Source of the DNA: JBLEFH01 sp047345645
Lineage (GTDB): Bacteria; Pseudomonadota; Alphaproteobacteria; Rhodobacterales; Rhodobacteraceae
Reading direction: 5' to 3' (one strand)
NCBI GenBank assembly: GCA_047345645.1
Contig: JBLEFH010000010.1
Length of the DNA: 64,000 bases
Shown here: positions 16,810-26,143 of the stretch, piece after piece
Layout of the letters: each line of letters begins with the position of its first letter
Position numbering within the stretch: position 1 is the first letter of the stretch
Made by a program: the position numbers and the translations under genes
The notes under the pieces: generated by a model
The model's database searches: none
Told to the model about the DNA's origin: nothing
The model's input: the letters and a program-made list of their open reading frames with translations, nothing else

Positions 16810-19800
16810 GCGCGCTCGTCGGGCCGTTTCACCCGGAAGACCACGCAGTACAGCGCCGGAACGAAGATCAGCGTGATCAGCGTGCCGACGATGATCCCGC
16901 CCATCATGGCGAAGGCCATCGGCCCCCAGAAAATCTGCCGCGAGATCGGGATGAGCGCGAGCGAGGCGGCGGCAGCAGTGAGTAGGATCGGGCGGGCGCG
17001 ACTGTCGGACGCCTCGAACACCGCGTCCCAACGGCTGCGCCCTTTTTCGTAGAGCACCTGCACTTCGTGGATCAAAATCAGTGAGTTACGGATCAGGATG
17101 CCGATCAGCGACAGCACCCCAAGGATCGCGACGAAGCCGAGCGGCGCGCCGGAGAGGCCGAGCGCCAGCACCACCCCGATGAGGGCGAGCGGCGCGACCG
17201 AGATCACGATGGCGGTCAGGCGGAAGCTTTGCATCTGCACCATCACCAGCGTGACCATCAGGAACAGCATCAGCGGGACAACGGCGGCAATCGGGCCCTG
17301 CGACTCGGCGCTCGATTCCACCGTGCCGCCGACCTCGATGGTGATCCCGGCGGGCAGGCTGTCTTGATACGCTGCGACGGTGCTGGCGAGATCCGCGACG
17401 ATGGTGTCGGGCTGCACGGCAGCGCTGATGGCGGCCTTGACGGTGATCGTCGGGATGCGGCCTTCCTGCCGGATGATGGGATGCTCGACGTCATAGGAGA
17501 GGGTCGCGAAGGCGCGCAGCGGAACCATGCCGCCGGGCGTCGAGATTTGCAGATTGCGCAGTGCATCGATGGATTGCCGGTCCGTGTCCTGCCCGCGGGC
17601 GATCACGTCGATCAGGTATGTGTCGTCGCGGATTTGCGTGATGGTCTGGCCGACAAAGACGGAGTTCAGCAGTTGCGAAATGCCTTGCGGGCTGAGGCCA
17701 AGCTGGCGCGCGCGGTCGTAGAGGACATCGACCTTGACCACCCGCGCGGGCTCGGACCAATCGAGGGTGATGTCGGCAAGCCGCGTGTCGCTGGCGATTT
17801 CCGCCGCAAGGCCGCGCGCCGCCGGGAGCAGCGCTTCGAGGTCGTGGCTGGCCACGCGATACTGGATCGGCTTGCCGACGGGCGGGCCGATTTCGAGGTT
17901 CTTGATGATGATATCCGCCGCCGGGAAGTCCGCCCGGACAATGGTATCGAGCCGTGCTTTCAGACGGTTCCGGGCCTCGACGCTCGGCGTCTGGATCACG
18001 ATCTGGCCCATATGCGGCCCGGCGGTCGGCACATCATAGGAGAGGATGAACCGCGGAGCGCCCGCGCCGACATAGGAGGTCCAGAACAGCGCGTCCTCAT
18101 CGCCCTCCAGATGCGACTCGAGCCGGTCCATCGTCGCCTTGGTCGCGTCGATGGAGGCGTTTTGGCGGAGCGCCACGTCGATGATGACTTCGGGGCGGTC
18201 GGAGGTCGGGAAGAATTGGTTTTCGATGAAACGCGTCCCCCAGACGGCGACGAAAAACAGTGCAAAGGTCACGGCGACGGTGATCCAGCGGAAGCGCATC
18301 GCGGCGCGGAGCAGCCCGTGAAAACGGCGGCGGAGCCAGCCGGGCGTGTGGTCGTGCTTGGCCATCTTGCTGGAGAGGAACGTCACCCCAAGGAGCGGCG
18401 CAAAGAGAACCGCGACGATCCAGGAGATGATCAGCGAGACCGCGATCACCACGAAAAGCGAGAAGGTAAACTCCCCCGCCGCCGAGTTGTTGAGGCCAAT
18501 CGGGATGAAGCCGACCACGGTGACGAGCGTGCCCGACAGCATCGGGAAGGCGATGGAGGTCCAGGCATAGGAGGCCGCCTGCTCCTTGTTTTCGCCCCGT
18601 TCCAGCCGGGAGATCATGGTTTCAATCGCAATCATGGCGTCGTCAACCAGCAGGCCGAGCGCGATGATGAGCGCGCCGAGGGAGATTCGTTGCAGGTTGA
18701 TGCCGTAATAATTGAGGATCACGAAGGTGATAGCGAGCACGAGCGGGATGGTCATCGTCACGACGAGGCCCGCGCGCATCCCCAGCGACACGAAGCTGAC
18801 GATCAGCACGATGATCACCGCCTCGGCCAGCGCCTGCACGAAATGGCCGACGGCGTAATCCACCACTTCGGGCTGGTTGGCGACGCGATACATCTCGATC
18901 CCGACCGGCAGATCGGCGGCGACTTCGGCCATCGCCGCGTCGAGATCTTCGCCGAATTGCAGGATGTTGCCGCCCTCGACCATGCCGATGGAGAGGCCGT
19001 AGGCGGGCCGCCCGTCATAGCGGAACAGCGCGGAGGGCGGGTCCTCATAGCTGCGCTCGATGCTGCCGAGATCGCTCAGCGAATAGAACCGCTCGCCGAT
19101 ACGCAGGTTGACATCCTCCAGCGATTTCACCCCCGCAAAGGCGCCTGTGACCCGCAGGAAGGCCCGATCTTCGCCGCTGTCGATCACGCCGGAGGGGACC
19201 AGCGCGTTTTGCTCCTGAAGCGTGCCCATCACCTCGGATTGCGTCAGGCCAAGGGCGGCGAGGCGGCTCGGGGAGAAGTGGATATAGATCACCTCATCCT
19301 GCACGCCCAGAAGCTCGACCTTGCCCGATTGCGGCACATTTTGCACCGTCGTGCGGACCTCTTCGAGTCGGTCGCGCATCTCGCGGGGGCTGTAGCCATC
19401 GGCGGTGAAAGCGTAAATATTGCCGAACACATCGCCGAAATTGTCATTGAACTGAAAGCCGGTGAACTCTTCCGGGAAGTCGCCCCGGATATCGGCCATC
19501 ATGTTGCGGACATCCTGCCAGATGCGGTCGATCTCGCTCGCATTCGTGGTTTCCAGAAGGTCCACATAAACGACCGACTGGCCCTGCATCGTGACCGAAC
19601 GCGTGGTGTCCAGCTCGTCGAGGTCTTCGAGCTTTTTCTCAATCCGGTCGGTGACTTGTAGCAGCGTTTCCTCAACGCTCGCGCCCGGCAGCGCGCCCGC
19701 GATTACCATGGTCTTGATGGTAAAGTTCGGGTCTTCCTCACGGCCAAGATTGAGATAGGCGAAGGTGCCCGCGATCATCGAGACAATCAGGAAATACCAG

Positions 19801-19868
19801 ACCATCGAGCGGTGGCGCAGCGCCCATTCGGAAAGGTTAAAGCCGCGGCGTTTTTGCGGTGTGCTCAT
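16797..19868 (-). CDS. RND family efflux transporter permease (AcrB-like)
   Basis: Inner membrane proton-driven exporter of 1023 residues, the standard size for RND pumps. The N-terminal membrane helix is followed by a large periplasmic loop (about 45-330), a six-helix block (about 335-560), a second loop and a second helix block (about 850-1010). Typical helix-4 residues appear in GLLVDDAMIAIETMISRLERG. It is the last gene of a three-gene leftward operon whose adaptor stop overlaps this start by 4 nt. Substrate specificity cannot be read. No outer membrane factor is adjacent. Confidence 0.93.
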   Translation of the reverse strand: MSTPQKRRGFNLSEWALRHRSMVWYFLIVSMIAGTFAYLNLGREEDPNFTIKTMVIAGALPGASVEETLLQVTDRIEKKLEDLDELDTTRSVTMQGQSVVYVDLLETTNASEIDRIWQDVRNMMADIRGDFPEEFTGFQFNDNFGDVFGNIYAFTADGYSPREMRDRLEEVRTTVQNVPQSGKVELLGVQDEVIYIHFSPSRLAALGLTQSEVMGTLQEQNALVPSGVIDSGEDRAFLRVTGAFAGVKSLEDVNLRIGERFYSLSDLGSIERSYEDPPSALFRYDGRPAYGLSIGMVEGGNILQFGEDLDAAMAEVAADLPVGIEMYRVANQPEVVDYAVGHFVQALAEAVIIVLIVSFVSLGMRAGLVVTMTIPLVLAITFVILNYYGINLQRISLGALIIALGLLVDDAMIAIETMISRLERGENKEQAASYAWTSIAFPMLSGTLVTVVGFIPIGLNNSAAGEFTFSLFVVIAVSLIISWIVAVLFAPLLGVTFLSSKMAKHDHTPGWLRRRFHGLLRAAMRFRWITVAVTFALFFVAVWGTRFIENQFFPTSDRPEVIIDVALRQNASIDATKATMDRLESHLEGDEDALFWTSYVGAGAPRFILSYDVPTAGPHMGQIVIQTPSVEARNRLKARLDTIVRADFPAADIIIKNLEIGPPVGKPIQYRVASHDLEALLPAARGLAAEIASDTRLADITLDWSEPARVVKVDVLYDRARQLGLSPQGISQLLNSVFVGQTITQIRDDTYLIDVIARGQDTDRQSIDALRNLQISTPGGMVPLRAFATLSYDVEHPIIRQEGRIPTITVKAAISAAVQPDTIVADLASTVAAYQDSLPAGITIEVGGTVESSAESQGPIAAVVPLMLFLMVTLVMVQMQSFRLTAIVISVAPLALIGVVLALGLSGAPLGFVAILGVLSLIGILIRNSLILIHEVQVLYEKGRSRWDAVFEASDSRARPILLTAAAASLALIPISRQIFWGPMAFAMMGGIIVGTLITLIFVPALYCVVFRVKRPDERAYGR

Positions 19869-20962
19869 GGCGCGGCCCTCTCCGTCACGTCCTGCCCGTC
19901 GGTGAGGCTGTTCACCCCGCGAATAACGATTTCATCGCCGCTCTGGATCTCGTCACCAGGGAGCCGCACCCGCGCATCGGGGCGGCCTGTCAGGGTGATC
20001 TCGCCCGAAAGCGGCACCCGCTCGACCGTCCCTTCGACCTCGCTGGTACGGTTCACCCGCCAGACCGCCGGGGGCTCGCCGCCCGTAAAGGCCGCTTCAG
20101 GCAGCACAATTTGCGCATTCCCCGCGTCCTTCACTTGCGCATCGACGATCTGCCCGATCCGCCAGATCGGTGCGACATCGCCAAGGCGAAGATGCGCGCG
20201 GCGGGTCCGGGTGCTGGTATCCGCAAGCGGGTCGATCTCGCGCAAGCTGGCTTCAACCGGATCATGATCGGTTCCGGGCAGGCGGATCACGAAAAGATCG
20301 CCCGGCGCGAGCGTTTCGACCGCCGTCAGCGGCAGGTCGATCACCACCTCGCGGCTCGTGGGATCGGCGAGATAGAGGACCGGCGCGCCCGCCTGCATCA
20401 TGTCGCCCTCATTGGCCGCAACCGAGGTGACGACGCCGCTGATCGGGGCCTCCAAGGTCGCGAAATCACTGGCATCTTCGGCGCTCGACAGGCTCGCCGC
20501 CGCTTGCGCCACCTGCGCGCGGGCGTTTTGCAGGGCCTCGTCGGTGCTTTCCTTACGCGAACGCGGCGCGACACCGCGCGCAACAAGCGCATCGGTCCGG
20601 CGCGCTTCCGCTTCGGCTTCGGCCAGCGCAGCGCGGGCGCTGTCGAGATCCGCCGCCGCCGCGCGGGCGTTATCATCCAGTTCACCCGGAGAAAGCTGCG
20701 CGACAACAGTGTCTTGCGTCACCGTATCGCCCAATTCCACATTGCGCGCGATCATCCTCCCCGCCGTTTGAAAGGCCAGCGCCAATTCGGTTCGGGCAAC
20801 GATAGTCCCTGCGTAATGGCGCTGCGCCTCCAGCTCCGTCTCCGCGATGATGGAGACGACCGGGCGCGGGTGATCCTGCGTCTCCGCGTTGCTTTTCGGC
20901 GCGTCGGATTGGCAGCCGTCGATGGCGAGCAAGGCGACCAGCGGGATCATCGCAAGTTTCAT
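19865..20962 (-). CDS. RND efflux periplasmic adaptor subunit (second adaptor)
   Basis: A 365-residue HlyD-like membrane fusion protein. The N-terminal hydrophobic stretch MKLAMIPLVALLAIDGCQSD looks like a lipoprotein signal, although Asp before Gly-Cys is an unusual lipobox residue. A lipoyl-type half motif (GRMIARNVELGDTV) precedes an alpha-helical hairpin rich in Ala and Glu at about 95-165. The second half motif is TLEAPISGVVTSVAANEGD. It overlaps the pump gene by 4 nt and the first adaptor gene by 4 nt. Two adaptors for one pump suggests a heteromeric adaptor ring, or one adaptor per binding interface. Confidence 0.9.
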   Translation of the reverse strand: MKLAMIPLVALLAIDGCQSDAPKSNAETQDHPRPVVSIIAETELEAQRHYAGTIVARTELALAFQTAGRMIARNVELGDTVTQDTVVAQLSPGELDDNARAAAADLDSARAALAEAEAEARRTDALVARGVAPRSRKESTDEALQNARAQVAQAAASLSSAEDASDFATLEAPISGVVTSVAANEGDMMQAGAPVLYLADPTSREVVIDLPLTAVETLAPGDLFVIRLPGTDHDPVEASLREIDPLADTSTRTRRAHLRLGDVAPIWRIGQIVDAQVKDAGNAQIVLPEAAFTGGEPPAVWRVNRTSEVEGTVERVPLSGEITLTGRPDARVRLPGDEIQSGDEIVIRGVNSLTDGQDVTERAAP

Positions 20963-22020
20963 TGCGCGCCCTCCGCCACCGGGTTCAACTCCCGCCCCGG
21001 ATAGAGCAGAAACGCGCCTTCGGTCACGACCTGCATCCCCGGCGACAGACCCTCCGCAACCATCACGCTATGGGTGTCGTAGCGCCCGACGGTGATCGGC
21101 TGAAGCTCCGCCGTCGTCTCGCCCGCCATCACCCAGACCGCCGGGCCTTCGCCGGTTTCCACCAGCGCGTCGGCGGGGATGCTGATCCCTTCGGGCATCG
21201 CCGCCGTGATCCGCCCGCGCACCGCACTGCCAAGCAGATCCGTATCGAGCCCGGTCGCGTCGGTGATCCGCGCGCGCATCTCCACGCTGCCCGTCGCTTC
21301 ATCCACAATCGGCGCGATTTCGGTGACGCTTCCGGTCATCTGGATCTGCGGCGCATCGACCGGGATGAGATCCACCGGCTGGCCCATCAACGCATCGACC
21401 TCAATACCGCCGGGCAGCATGAACCGCGCCTCAAGCATCTGATCCTGCGCGATATTCACAATACTGCTGGCGCTGCTCACCACCTCGCCAATCTCGACCT
21501 CCCGCGCGACGATCACCCCGGAAACCGGCGCCGTCAGCGTGGTGTCCTCCAGGCTTTCCTCCGCATCGGCCAGACGCGCCGCCGCGCGGCCAACCGCCGC
21601 CTGCGCCACATCGCGCGCCCGGAGCGACGCATCGAGCCGCGCGCGTGTGATCACACCGCGCCGCAGCAGTTCCGCATCACGGGCATAATCGGTTTGGGCC
21701 GTCTCCGCCGTCGCCTGCGCGCCATTCAACGCCGCCTGCGCCGCATCGCGCGCCAGCCGCGCCTGCGTGGGATCGATTTGGGCAATGCGGTCGCCGGCGG
21801 ACACACTGTCCCCGGTATCGACCCAAAGCTCTGTCACCCGCCCGCCTTCACGAAACCCGACCGACACCGTTTCCGCCGCCGTAATTGTTCCGGTGATCGC
21901 CAGCGGCACAACCTGCTCCTCCACCGCCACCTCAACCACCGTGACCGTCAGCGGATTGGCGAAAAGCGGCGCCGCGAGCGCGGCAACGGCCAGCGCGACG
22001 AGGGAACGGGGGGCGGTCAT
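20959..22020 (-). CDS. RND efflux periplasmic adaptor subunit (first adaptor)
   Basis: A 353-residue adaptor with a cleavable signal peptide (MTAPRSLVALAVAALAAPLFA). The barrel and lipoyl segments are SVGFREGGRVTELWVDTGDS and TLTAPVSGVIVAREVEIGE, flanking a short coiled-coil at about 85-150. It is the first gene of the leftward RND operon. An inverted repeat lies 24 bp upstream of its start and is a likely operator. It is clearly paralogous in fold to the second adaptor but not a recent duplicate, since the two share little beyond the lipoyl motifs. Confidence 0.9.
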   Translation of the reverse strand: MTAPRSLVALAVAALAAPLFANPLTVTVVEVAVEEQVVPLAITGTITAAETVSVGFREGGRVTELWVDTGDSVSAGDRIAQIDPTQARLARDAAQAALNGAQATAETAQTDYARDAELLRRGVITRARLDASLRARDVAQAAVGRAAARLADAEESLEDTTLTAPVSGVIVAREVEIGEVVSSASSIVNIAQDQMLEARFMLPGGIEVDALMGQPVDLIPVDAPQIQMTGSVTEIAPIVDEATGSVEMRARITDATGLDTDLLGSAVRGRITAAMPEGISIPADALVETGEGPAVWVMAGETTAELQPITVGRYDTHSVMVAEGLSPGMQVVTEGAFLLYPGRELNPVAEGAQ

Positions 22021-22043
22021 AAGATCCTGCCGAATGGTGACTA

Positions 22044-22059
22044 TTCAGTCGGGACTGAA
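22044..22059. promoter_or_regulatory. Inverted repeat, putative operator of the RND operon
   Basis: TTCAGTC-GG-GACTGAA has two perfect 7-bp arms with a 2-bp spacer, 24 bp upstream of the first adaptor ATG. The geometry fits a TetR-type dimer, the usual regulators of RND pumps. No regulator gene lies next to it in this window. Confidence 0.55.
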
Positions 22060-22134
22060 GCCGAAAAAAGCACCAAAATGCAATGGCAAAGGCCCCGCGA
22101 CCTTACGGCAAATAGGTCGCATTTTTCCTAAATT

Positions 22135-22219
22135 TGGTGCCCGCTGCCGGACTCGAACCGGCACGCCCGGAGGCAAGGGATTTTAAGTCCCTGGTGTCTA
22201 CCAATTCCACCAAGCGGGC
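22135..22219 (-). tRNA. tRNA-Leu(TAA)
   Basis: An 85-nt tRNA on the reverse strand. The acceptor stem GCCCGCT pairs with AGCGGGC and is followed by an encoded CCA. The T arm is GCCGG TTCGAGT CCGGC. The anticodon loop contains CTTAAAA with anticodon TAA. A short variable arm (TTGCCTCCGGGCG region) makes it a class II leucine tRNA. It stands between the leftward RND operon and the rightward acyl-CoA ligase gene. Confidence 0.96.
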
Positions 22220-22354
22220 CCGATATGAGGGATATTGCCGCAAAGGCGGCTTGTCCAGACGCCTTGGCCCCAACGTCACCCCAAAGCCTTCCCTCACGTT
22301 AACCCTCGCATGGGGCCGCGTCGCATGGCATTGTTAACAAAAAGGGAGGAACAC

Positions 22355-23968
22355 ATGCTTGGACAGATGATGACTCTGCCGCTCACCATTTCGCGGATCA
22401 TCACCCATGCGGGGAAATATCACGGCGAGACGGAGATTGTCTCGGTCGAGACCGATGGCAGCACCGCGATCACCAATTGGCGCGAGACGGAGCTCAGGGC
22501 GCGCAAACTCGCCTCCGCGCTTGGCAAACTCGGGCTGGAGCCGGGCGCGCGCTGCGGCACGATCGCGTGGAACAATTACCGCCATCTCGATATTTATTAC
22601 GGTGTCGCGGGGGCGGGGCTGATCTGCCACACGATCAACCCGCGTCTTTTCCCCGAACAGCATGTGTTCGTCACCAACCATGCCGAGGATCAGGTGCTGT
22701 TCTTCGATCTCACCTTCCTCCCGCTCATCAAGGCGCTGAAGGCGAAATTCGAGACGGTGAAGCATTACGTCCTCATGGGGCCGCGCAATGAGGAGGCCGC
22801 GAGCGAGGTCGACGGGCTGCTCTTTTATGACGAGTTGATCGAGACGGGCGATGCCGATTACGTCTGGCCGGAGCTGACCGAGGACACCGCGTCGTCGCTT
22901 TGCTACACCTCCGGGACGACCGGCAACCCCAAGGGCGTGCTCTATTCGCACCGCTCAACCGTGCTGCACAGCCTCAATATCTGCATGGCGGATTCGCTGG
23001 CCATGTCGGCGCGCGACTGCGTGATGCCCGTGGTGCCGATGTTCCATGTGAACGCTTGGGGCATCCCCTATGCCGCCGGGATGAGCGGCTGCAAACTCGT
23101 GCTTCCGGGGCCGGGTCTCGATGGGGAGAGCCTGCTCAATCTCATCATGACCCACAAGATCAACATCGCGCTCGGCGTGCCGACGATCTGGCAAGGGCTG
23201 CTCGCCGCGATCCGCAAGGCGGGGCTGAGCGAGTTGCCGATGAAACGCACCGTGATCGGCGGGGCCGCCGCGCCGCCCGCGATGATCCACGCCTATGCGG
23301 AGGTCGGCGTCGAGGTGATCCACGCTTGGGGGATGACCGAGACGAGCCCCGTGGGAACCGTCAACCATCTGCTTGAAAAACATCAACATCTGTCGCCCGA
23401 TGAGCAAATGAATATCCGCGAATGTCAGGGCCGTCCGCCCTTCGGCGTGGAGTTGAAGCTGGTCGATGATGACGGCGCACCGCTCGCCGAGGATGGCGAG
23501 ACGCAGGGCCGGCTCCTGATCCGCGGCGACTGGATCGTGCAGGATTATTTCAACACCGATGTGCAGACCCTGACCGAGGATGGCTGGTTCGACACGGGCG
23601 ACATCGCAACCATCGACGGCGACGGGTTCATGACCATTCGCGACCGCTCGAAGGACATCATCAAGTCCGGCGGCGAGTGGATTTCGACGGTGGAGCTGGA
23701 AAACATCGCCATGAGCCACCCCAAGATCCGCGAAGCGGCGGCCATTGCAGCGCGGCACCCCAAATGGGACGAACGCCCGGTCCTCCTCGCGGTCCGCGAG
23801 GGCGAGGATGTCGCCGAGGACGAAATGATCGCGTTCTACGACGGCAAGGTCGCCTCCTGGCAGGTGCCCGACCGCGTGATCTTCATCGACGCGCTGCCCC
23901 GCAACGCCACCGGCAAGGTGCTGAAAAACACCCTGCGCGACGAATATGGCGGGGTGCTTGAGGGGTGA
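22355..23968 (+). CDS. Long-chain fatty acid-CoA ligase (AMP-binding family)
   Basis: ANL-superfamily enzyme of 537 residues that activates a carboxylate to acyl-AMP and then acyl-CoA. The P-loop motif is LCYTSGTTGNPKGVLYSHRS near 180-200. The A5 motif is HAWGMTETSPVG. The hinge and adenylate contacts are GWFDTGDIATIDGDGFMTI and RSKDIIKSGGEWISTVELE. The catalytic lysine sits in PRNATGKVLK. The start ATG at 22355 follows GGGAGGA; the frame extends further upstream but runs through the tRNA flank and is non-homologous. The chain-length range is inferred only from family resemblance. It overlaps rnhB by 4 nt. Confidence 0.9.
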   Translation: MLGQMMTLPLTISRIITHAGKYHGETEIVSVETDGSTAITNWRETELRARKLASALGKLGLEPGARCGTIAWNNYRHLDIYYGVAGAGLICHTINPRLFPEQHVFVTNHAEDQVLFFDLTFLPLIKALKAKFETVKHYVLMGPRNEEAASEVDGLLFYDELIETGDADYVWPELTEDTASSLCYTSGTTGNPKGVLYSHRSTVLHSLNICMADSLAMSARDCVMPVVPMFHVNAWGIPYAAGMSGCKLVLPGPGLDGESLLNLIMTHKINIALGVPTIWQGLLAAIRKAGLSELPMKRTVIGGAAAPPAMIHAYAEVGVEVIHAWGMTETSPVGTVNHLLEKHQHLSPDEQMNIRECQGRPPFGVELKLVDDDGAPLAEDGETQGRLLIRGDWIVQDYFNTDVQTLTEDGWFDTGDIATIDGDGFMTIRDRSKDIIKSGGEWISTVELENIAMSHPKIREAAAIAARHPKWDERPVLLAVREGEDVAEDEMIAFYDGKVASWQVPDRVIFIDALPRNATGKVLKNTLRDEYGGVLEG

Positions 23969-24570
23969 ATCCCATCCTTGAGACGAACTATCCGGCCCCG
24001 CTTTGCGGGGTCGATGAGGTCGGGCGCGGGCCATGGGCCGGGCCCGTGATCGCCGCCGCCGTGATCGCGCCGGACGGGCTCCCTGAGGGCATCCGCGATT
24101 CCAAAAAACTCAGCCTCAAACGCCGCGAAGCACTGTTCGACGCGATTTCCGAGCGCTGCCTCATCGGCATCGGCCGCGCCGAAGTGGAGGAGATTGACGC
24201 GATCAACATCCTCGCCGCCTCGATGCGCGCCATGGAGCGGGCCATCGCCGCCCTCGGCACCACTCCCGCCTTCGCGCTCATCGACGGCAACCGCCTGCCC
24301 GTCCTCCCCTGCCCCGGTGAAGCCGTAGTAAAGGGCGACGACCGCTCCCCCCTCATCGGTGCCGCCTCCATCATCGCCAAAGTGACGCGCGACCGAGAGA
24401 TGGTTGCCCTTGCGCAACAGTTTCCCGGCTATGGATGGGAAAGAAACGCCGGATATGGCGTGAAAGCCCATTCCGAGGCGCTCAAATCCCTAGGGGTCAC
24501 CCCACATCATAGACGTTCCTTCAAACCCATCCACAATATCTTGTGTGAAGGAAAATCTCTAAGTGACTGA
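23965..24570 (+). CDS. rnhB: Ribonuclease HII
   Basis: Endonuclease that cleaves RNA in RNA-DNA hybrids, including single misincorporated ribonucleotides. The 201-residue protein starts at GTG, overlapping the ligase stop by 4 nt. The catalytic motif is CGVDEVGRGPWAGPVIAAAV (Asp-Glu pair), followed by IRDSKKLS and ALIDGNRLP. The late catalytic Asp is in AASIIAKVTRDREM. The downstream 82 bp lead into ccrM. Confidence 0.95.
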   Translation: MNPILETNYPAPLCGVDEVGRGPWAGPVIAAAVIAPDGLPEGIRDSKKLSLKRREALFDAISERCLIGIGRAEVEEIDAINILAASMRAMERAIAALGTTPAFALIDGNRLPVLPCPGEAVVKGDDRSPLIGAASIIAKVTRDREMVALAQQFPGYGWERNAGYGVKAHSEALKSLGVTPHHRRSFKPIHNILCEGKSLSD

Positions 24571-24607
24571 TTCGAAAAAGAAATTGACCACGAATCACCT
24601 TTGACTC
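24569..24607 (+). promoter_or_regulatory. Cluster of three GANTC sites in the ccrM leader
   Basis: GATTC at 24569-24573, GAATC at 24592-24596 and GACTC at 24603-24607 lie in the 82 bp between the rnhB stop and the ccrM start. GANTC is the target of CcrM itself. In Caulobacter, GANTC methylation state influences ccrM transcription, so these sites are a plausible autoregulatory element. No clear -35/-10 pair was found. Confidence 0.5.
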
Positions 24608-24652
24608 ACACTAAGCCTCATAACCCAGACACAAAAATCGGGACTTAGAGGC

Positions 24653-25747
24653 ATGGCGAAAACAACACAGCGCGTGGCAGAATTGCCAAAGGATACCATC
24701 CTGCAAGGGGACTGCATCGAGATCATGCAGTCGCTTCCGGAAAACTCTGTCGATCTGATTTTCGCCGATCCGCCCTATAATTTGCAGCTCAAAGGAGATC
24801 TGCACCGCCCGGATAACTCCTTGGTGGACGCCGTGGACGACGCCTGGGACCAGTTCGCGAGCTTCAAGGTCTACGATCAGTTCACCCGCGAATGGCTCGC
24901 CGCCGCGCGCCGCATCCTCAAGCCCGACGGGGCGATCTGGGTGATCGGCTCCTATCACAACATTTTCCGCGTCGGAACGGCGCTACAGGATGCGGGGTTC
25001 TGGATCCTTAACGATGTGGTCTGGCGCAAGTCGAACCCGATGCCGAATTTCCGGGGCAAGCGCCTCACCAACGCCCATGAAACCATGATCTGGGCCGGCA
25101 AATCCGACACCGCCAAGCCGACCTTTAACTATGAAGCGCTCAAGGCCCTCAACGAAGGCACCCAGATGCGCTCCGACTGGCTGCTCCCCATCTGCAACGG
25201 CAATGAGCGCCTGAAAACCGAGAGCGGCGAGAAGGCGCATCCGACCCAGAAGCCCGAGGCCCTGCTCCACCGCGTCCTCGTCGGCTCGACCAATCCCGGC
25301 GATGTGGTGCTCGACCCGTTCTTCGGCACCGGCACGACCGGCGCCGTCGCCAAACGTCTCGGCCGCCACTATATCGGCATCGAGCGCGAGGACGCCTATA
25401 TTCAGGCCGCGACCAAACGCATCGACGCGATCCGCCGCTACGACCGCGATGCGCTGGAAGTGAGCCAGTCGAAACGCGCCGCGCCGCGCGTGCCCTTCGG
25501 CCAACTCATTGAGCGCGGGATGCTCCGCCCCGGCGAATTCCTCTACTCCCAATCCGGCCGCCACAAAGCCCGCATCCGCGCCGACGGCACCCTCGTCGCC
25601 CACGACGCCCGCGGCTCCATCCACCAGGTCGGCGCGATTCTGGAGAACATGCCAAGCTGCAACGGCTGGACCTATTGGTGCTACAAGAAAGAGGGCGCGC
25701 CGGTGCCGATCGACACGCTCCGGCAGCAGATCCGGGCGGAGATGTGA
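24653..25747 (+). CDS. ccrM: Cell-cycle DNA adenine methyltransferase CcrM (GANTC)
   Basis: Beta-class N6-adenine methyltransferase of 364 residues. Catalytic motif IV is FADPPYNLQLKGDL near 39-52, and the SAM-binding motif I is VLDPFFGTGTTGAVAKRLG near 220. The C-terminal extension (about 270-364), including GQLIERGMLRPGEFLYS and GWTYWCYKKEG, is characteristic of the cell-cycle CcrM enzymes and contributes to DNA recognition. No restriction endonuclease gene is adjacent, as expected for this orphan methylase. It probably methylates GANTC genome-wide once per cycle. Confidence 0.95.
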   Translation: MAKTTQRVAELPKDTILQGDCIEIMQSLPENSVDLIFADPPYNLQLKGDLHRPDNSLVDAVDDAWDQFASFKVYDQFTREWLAAARRILKPDGAIWVIGSYHNIFRVGTALQDAGFWILNDVVWRKSNPMPNFRGKRLTNAHETMIWAGKSDTAKPTFNYEALKALNEGTQMRSDWLLPICNGNERLKTESGEKAHPTQKPEALLHRVLVGSTNPGDVVLDPFFGTGTTGAVAKRLGRHYIGIEREDAYIQAATKRIDAIRRYDRDALEVSQSKRAAPRVPFGQLIERGMLRPGEFLYSQSGRHKARIRADGTLVAHDARGSIHQVGAILENMPSCNGWTYWCYKKEGAPVPIDTLRQQIRAEM

Positions 25748-25835
25748 GAGCGAGTCTCAAACTTCCTTGATATAAGCATATTCGCGCTCAGGGCCGCTAC
25801 GAGGCCGAGACCCGAAAATTCTCAGCGCTTAAATC

Positions 25836-25865
25836 TTGAAATGTACAGGATTCTGTGCATATAAT
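25836..25865 (+). promoter_or_regulatory. Promoter with overlapping YefM-type operator
   Basis: TTGAAA at 25836-25841 and a perfect TATAAT at 25860-25865 have 18-bp spacing. Within the spacer lie TGTACA (25842-25847) and TGTGCA (25854-25859), 12 bp apart centre to centre. In E. coli, YefM-YoeB binds TGTACA cores with this spacing, so repression by promoter occlusion is the likely mode. Confidence 0.7.
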
Positions 25866-25891
25866 AAGAGACTCATAAAGAGGTGCCTCAA

Positions 25892-26143
25892 GTGGATGTT
25901 ATGACTTACACAGATGCCCGCGCATCGCTGAAGGATGTTATGGACCGCGTCATACATGATCGCACAGAGGTCGTTGTCACGCGTAAAAACCGCGAAGCTG
26001 TCGTGATGATCTCACTTGATGATTTCAATGCGATCCAAGAAACGCTGCATCTTCAAAAAAGCCCAGAAAACGCGCGGCGTTTGCAATCGTCCATTGCGCA
26101 ACTAGATGCTGGTCGCGGCACGGAACGTGATGTCGAACTTTGA
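25892..26143 (+). CDS. Antitoxin of YefM/Phd family
   Basis: An 83-residue antitoxin from the GTG at 25892, which sits 8 nt after AGAGG; alternatives are GTG 25883 and ATG 25901. The N-terminal DNA-binding fold has MTYTDARASLKDVMDRV and VVVTRKNREAVVMISLDDF, typical of the Phd/YefM group. The acidic, flexible C-terminus (DAGRGTERDVEL) would wrap the toxin. It overlaps the toxin gene by 4 nt. The TGTACA-type operator just upstream supports the YefM assignment over other Phd proteins. Confidence 0.9.
   Translation: MDVMTYTDARASLKDVMDRVIHDRTEVVVTRKNREAVVMISLDDFNAIQETLHLQKSPENARRLQSSIAQLDAGRGTERDVEL

Noticed and set aside
17229..19661. 810-codon forward open frame opposite the RND pump gene
   Set aside because: Shadow of the pump gene; composition is His/Arg/Asp-rich with no recognisable fold.
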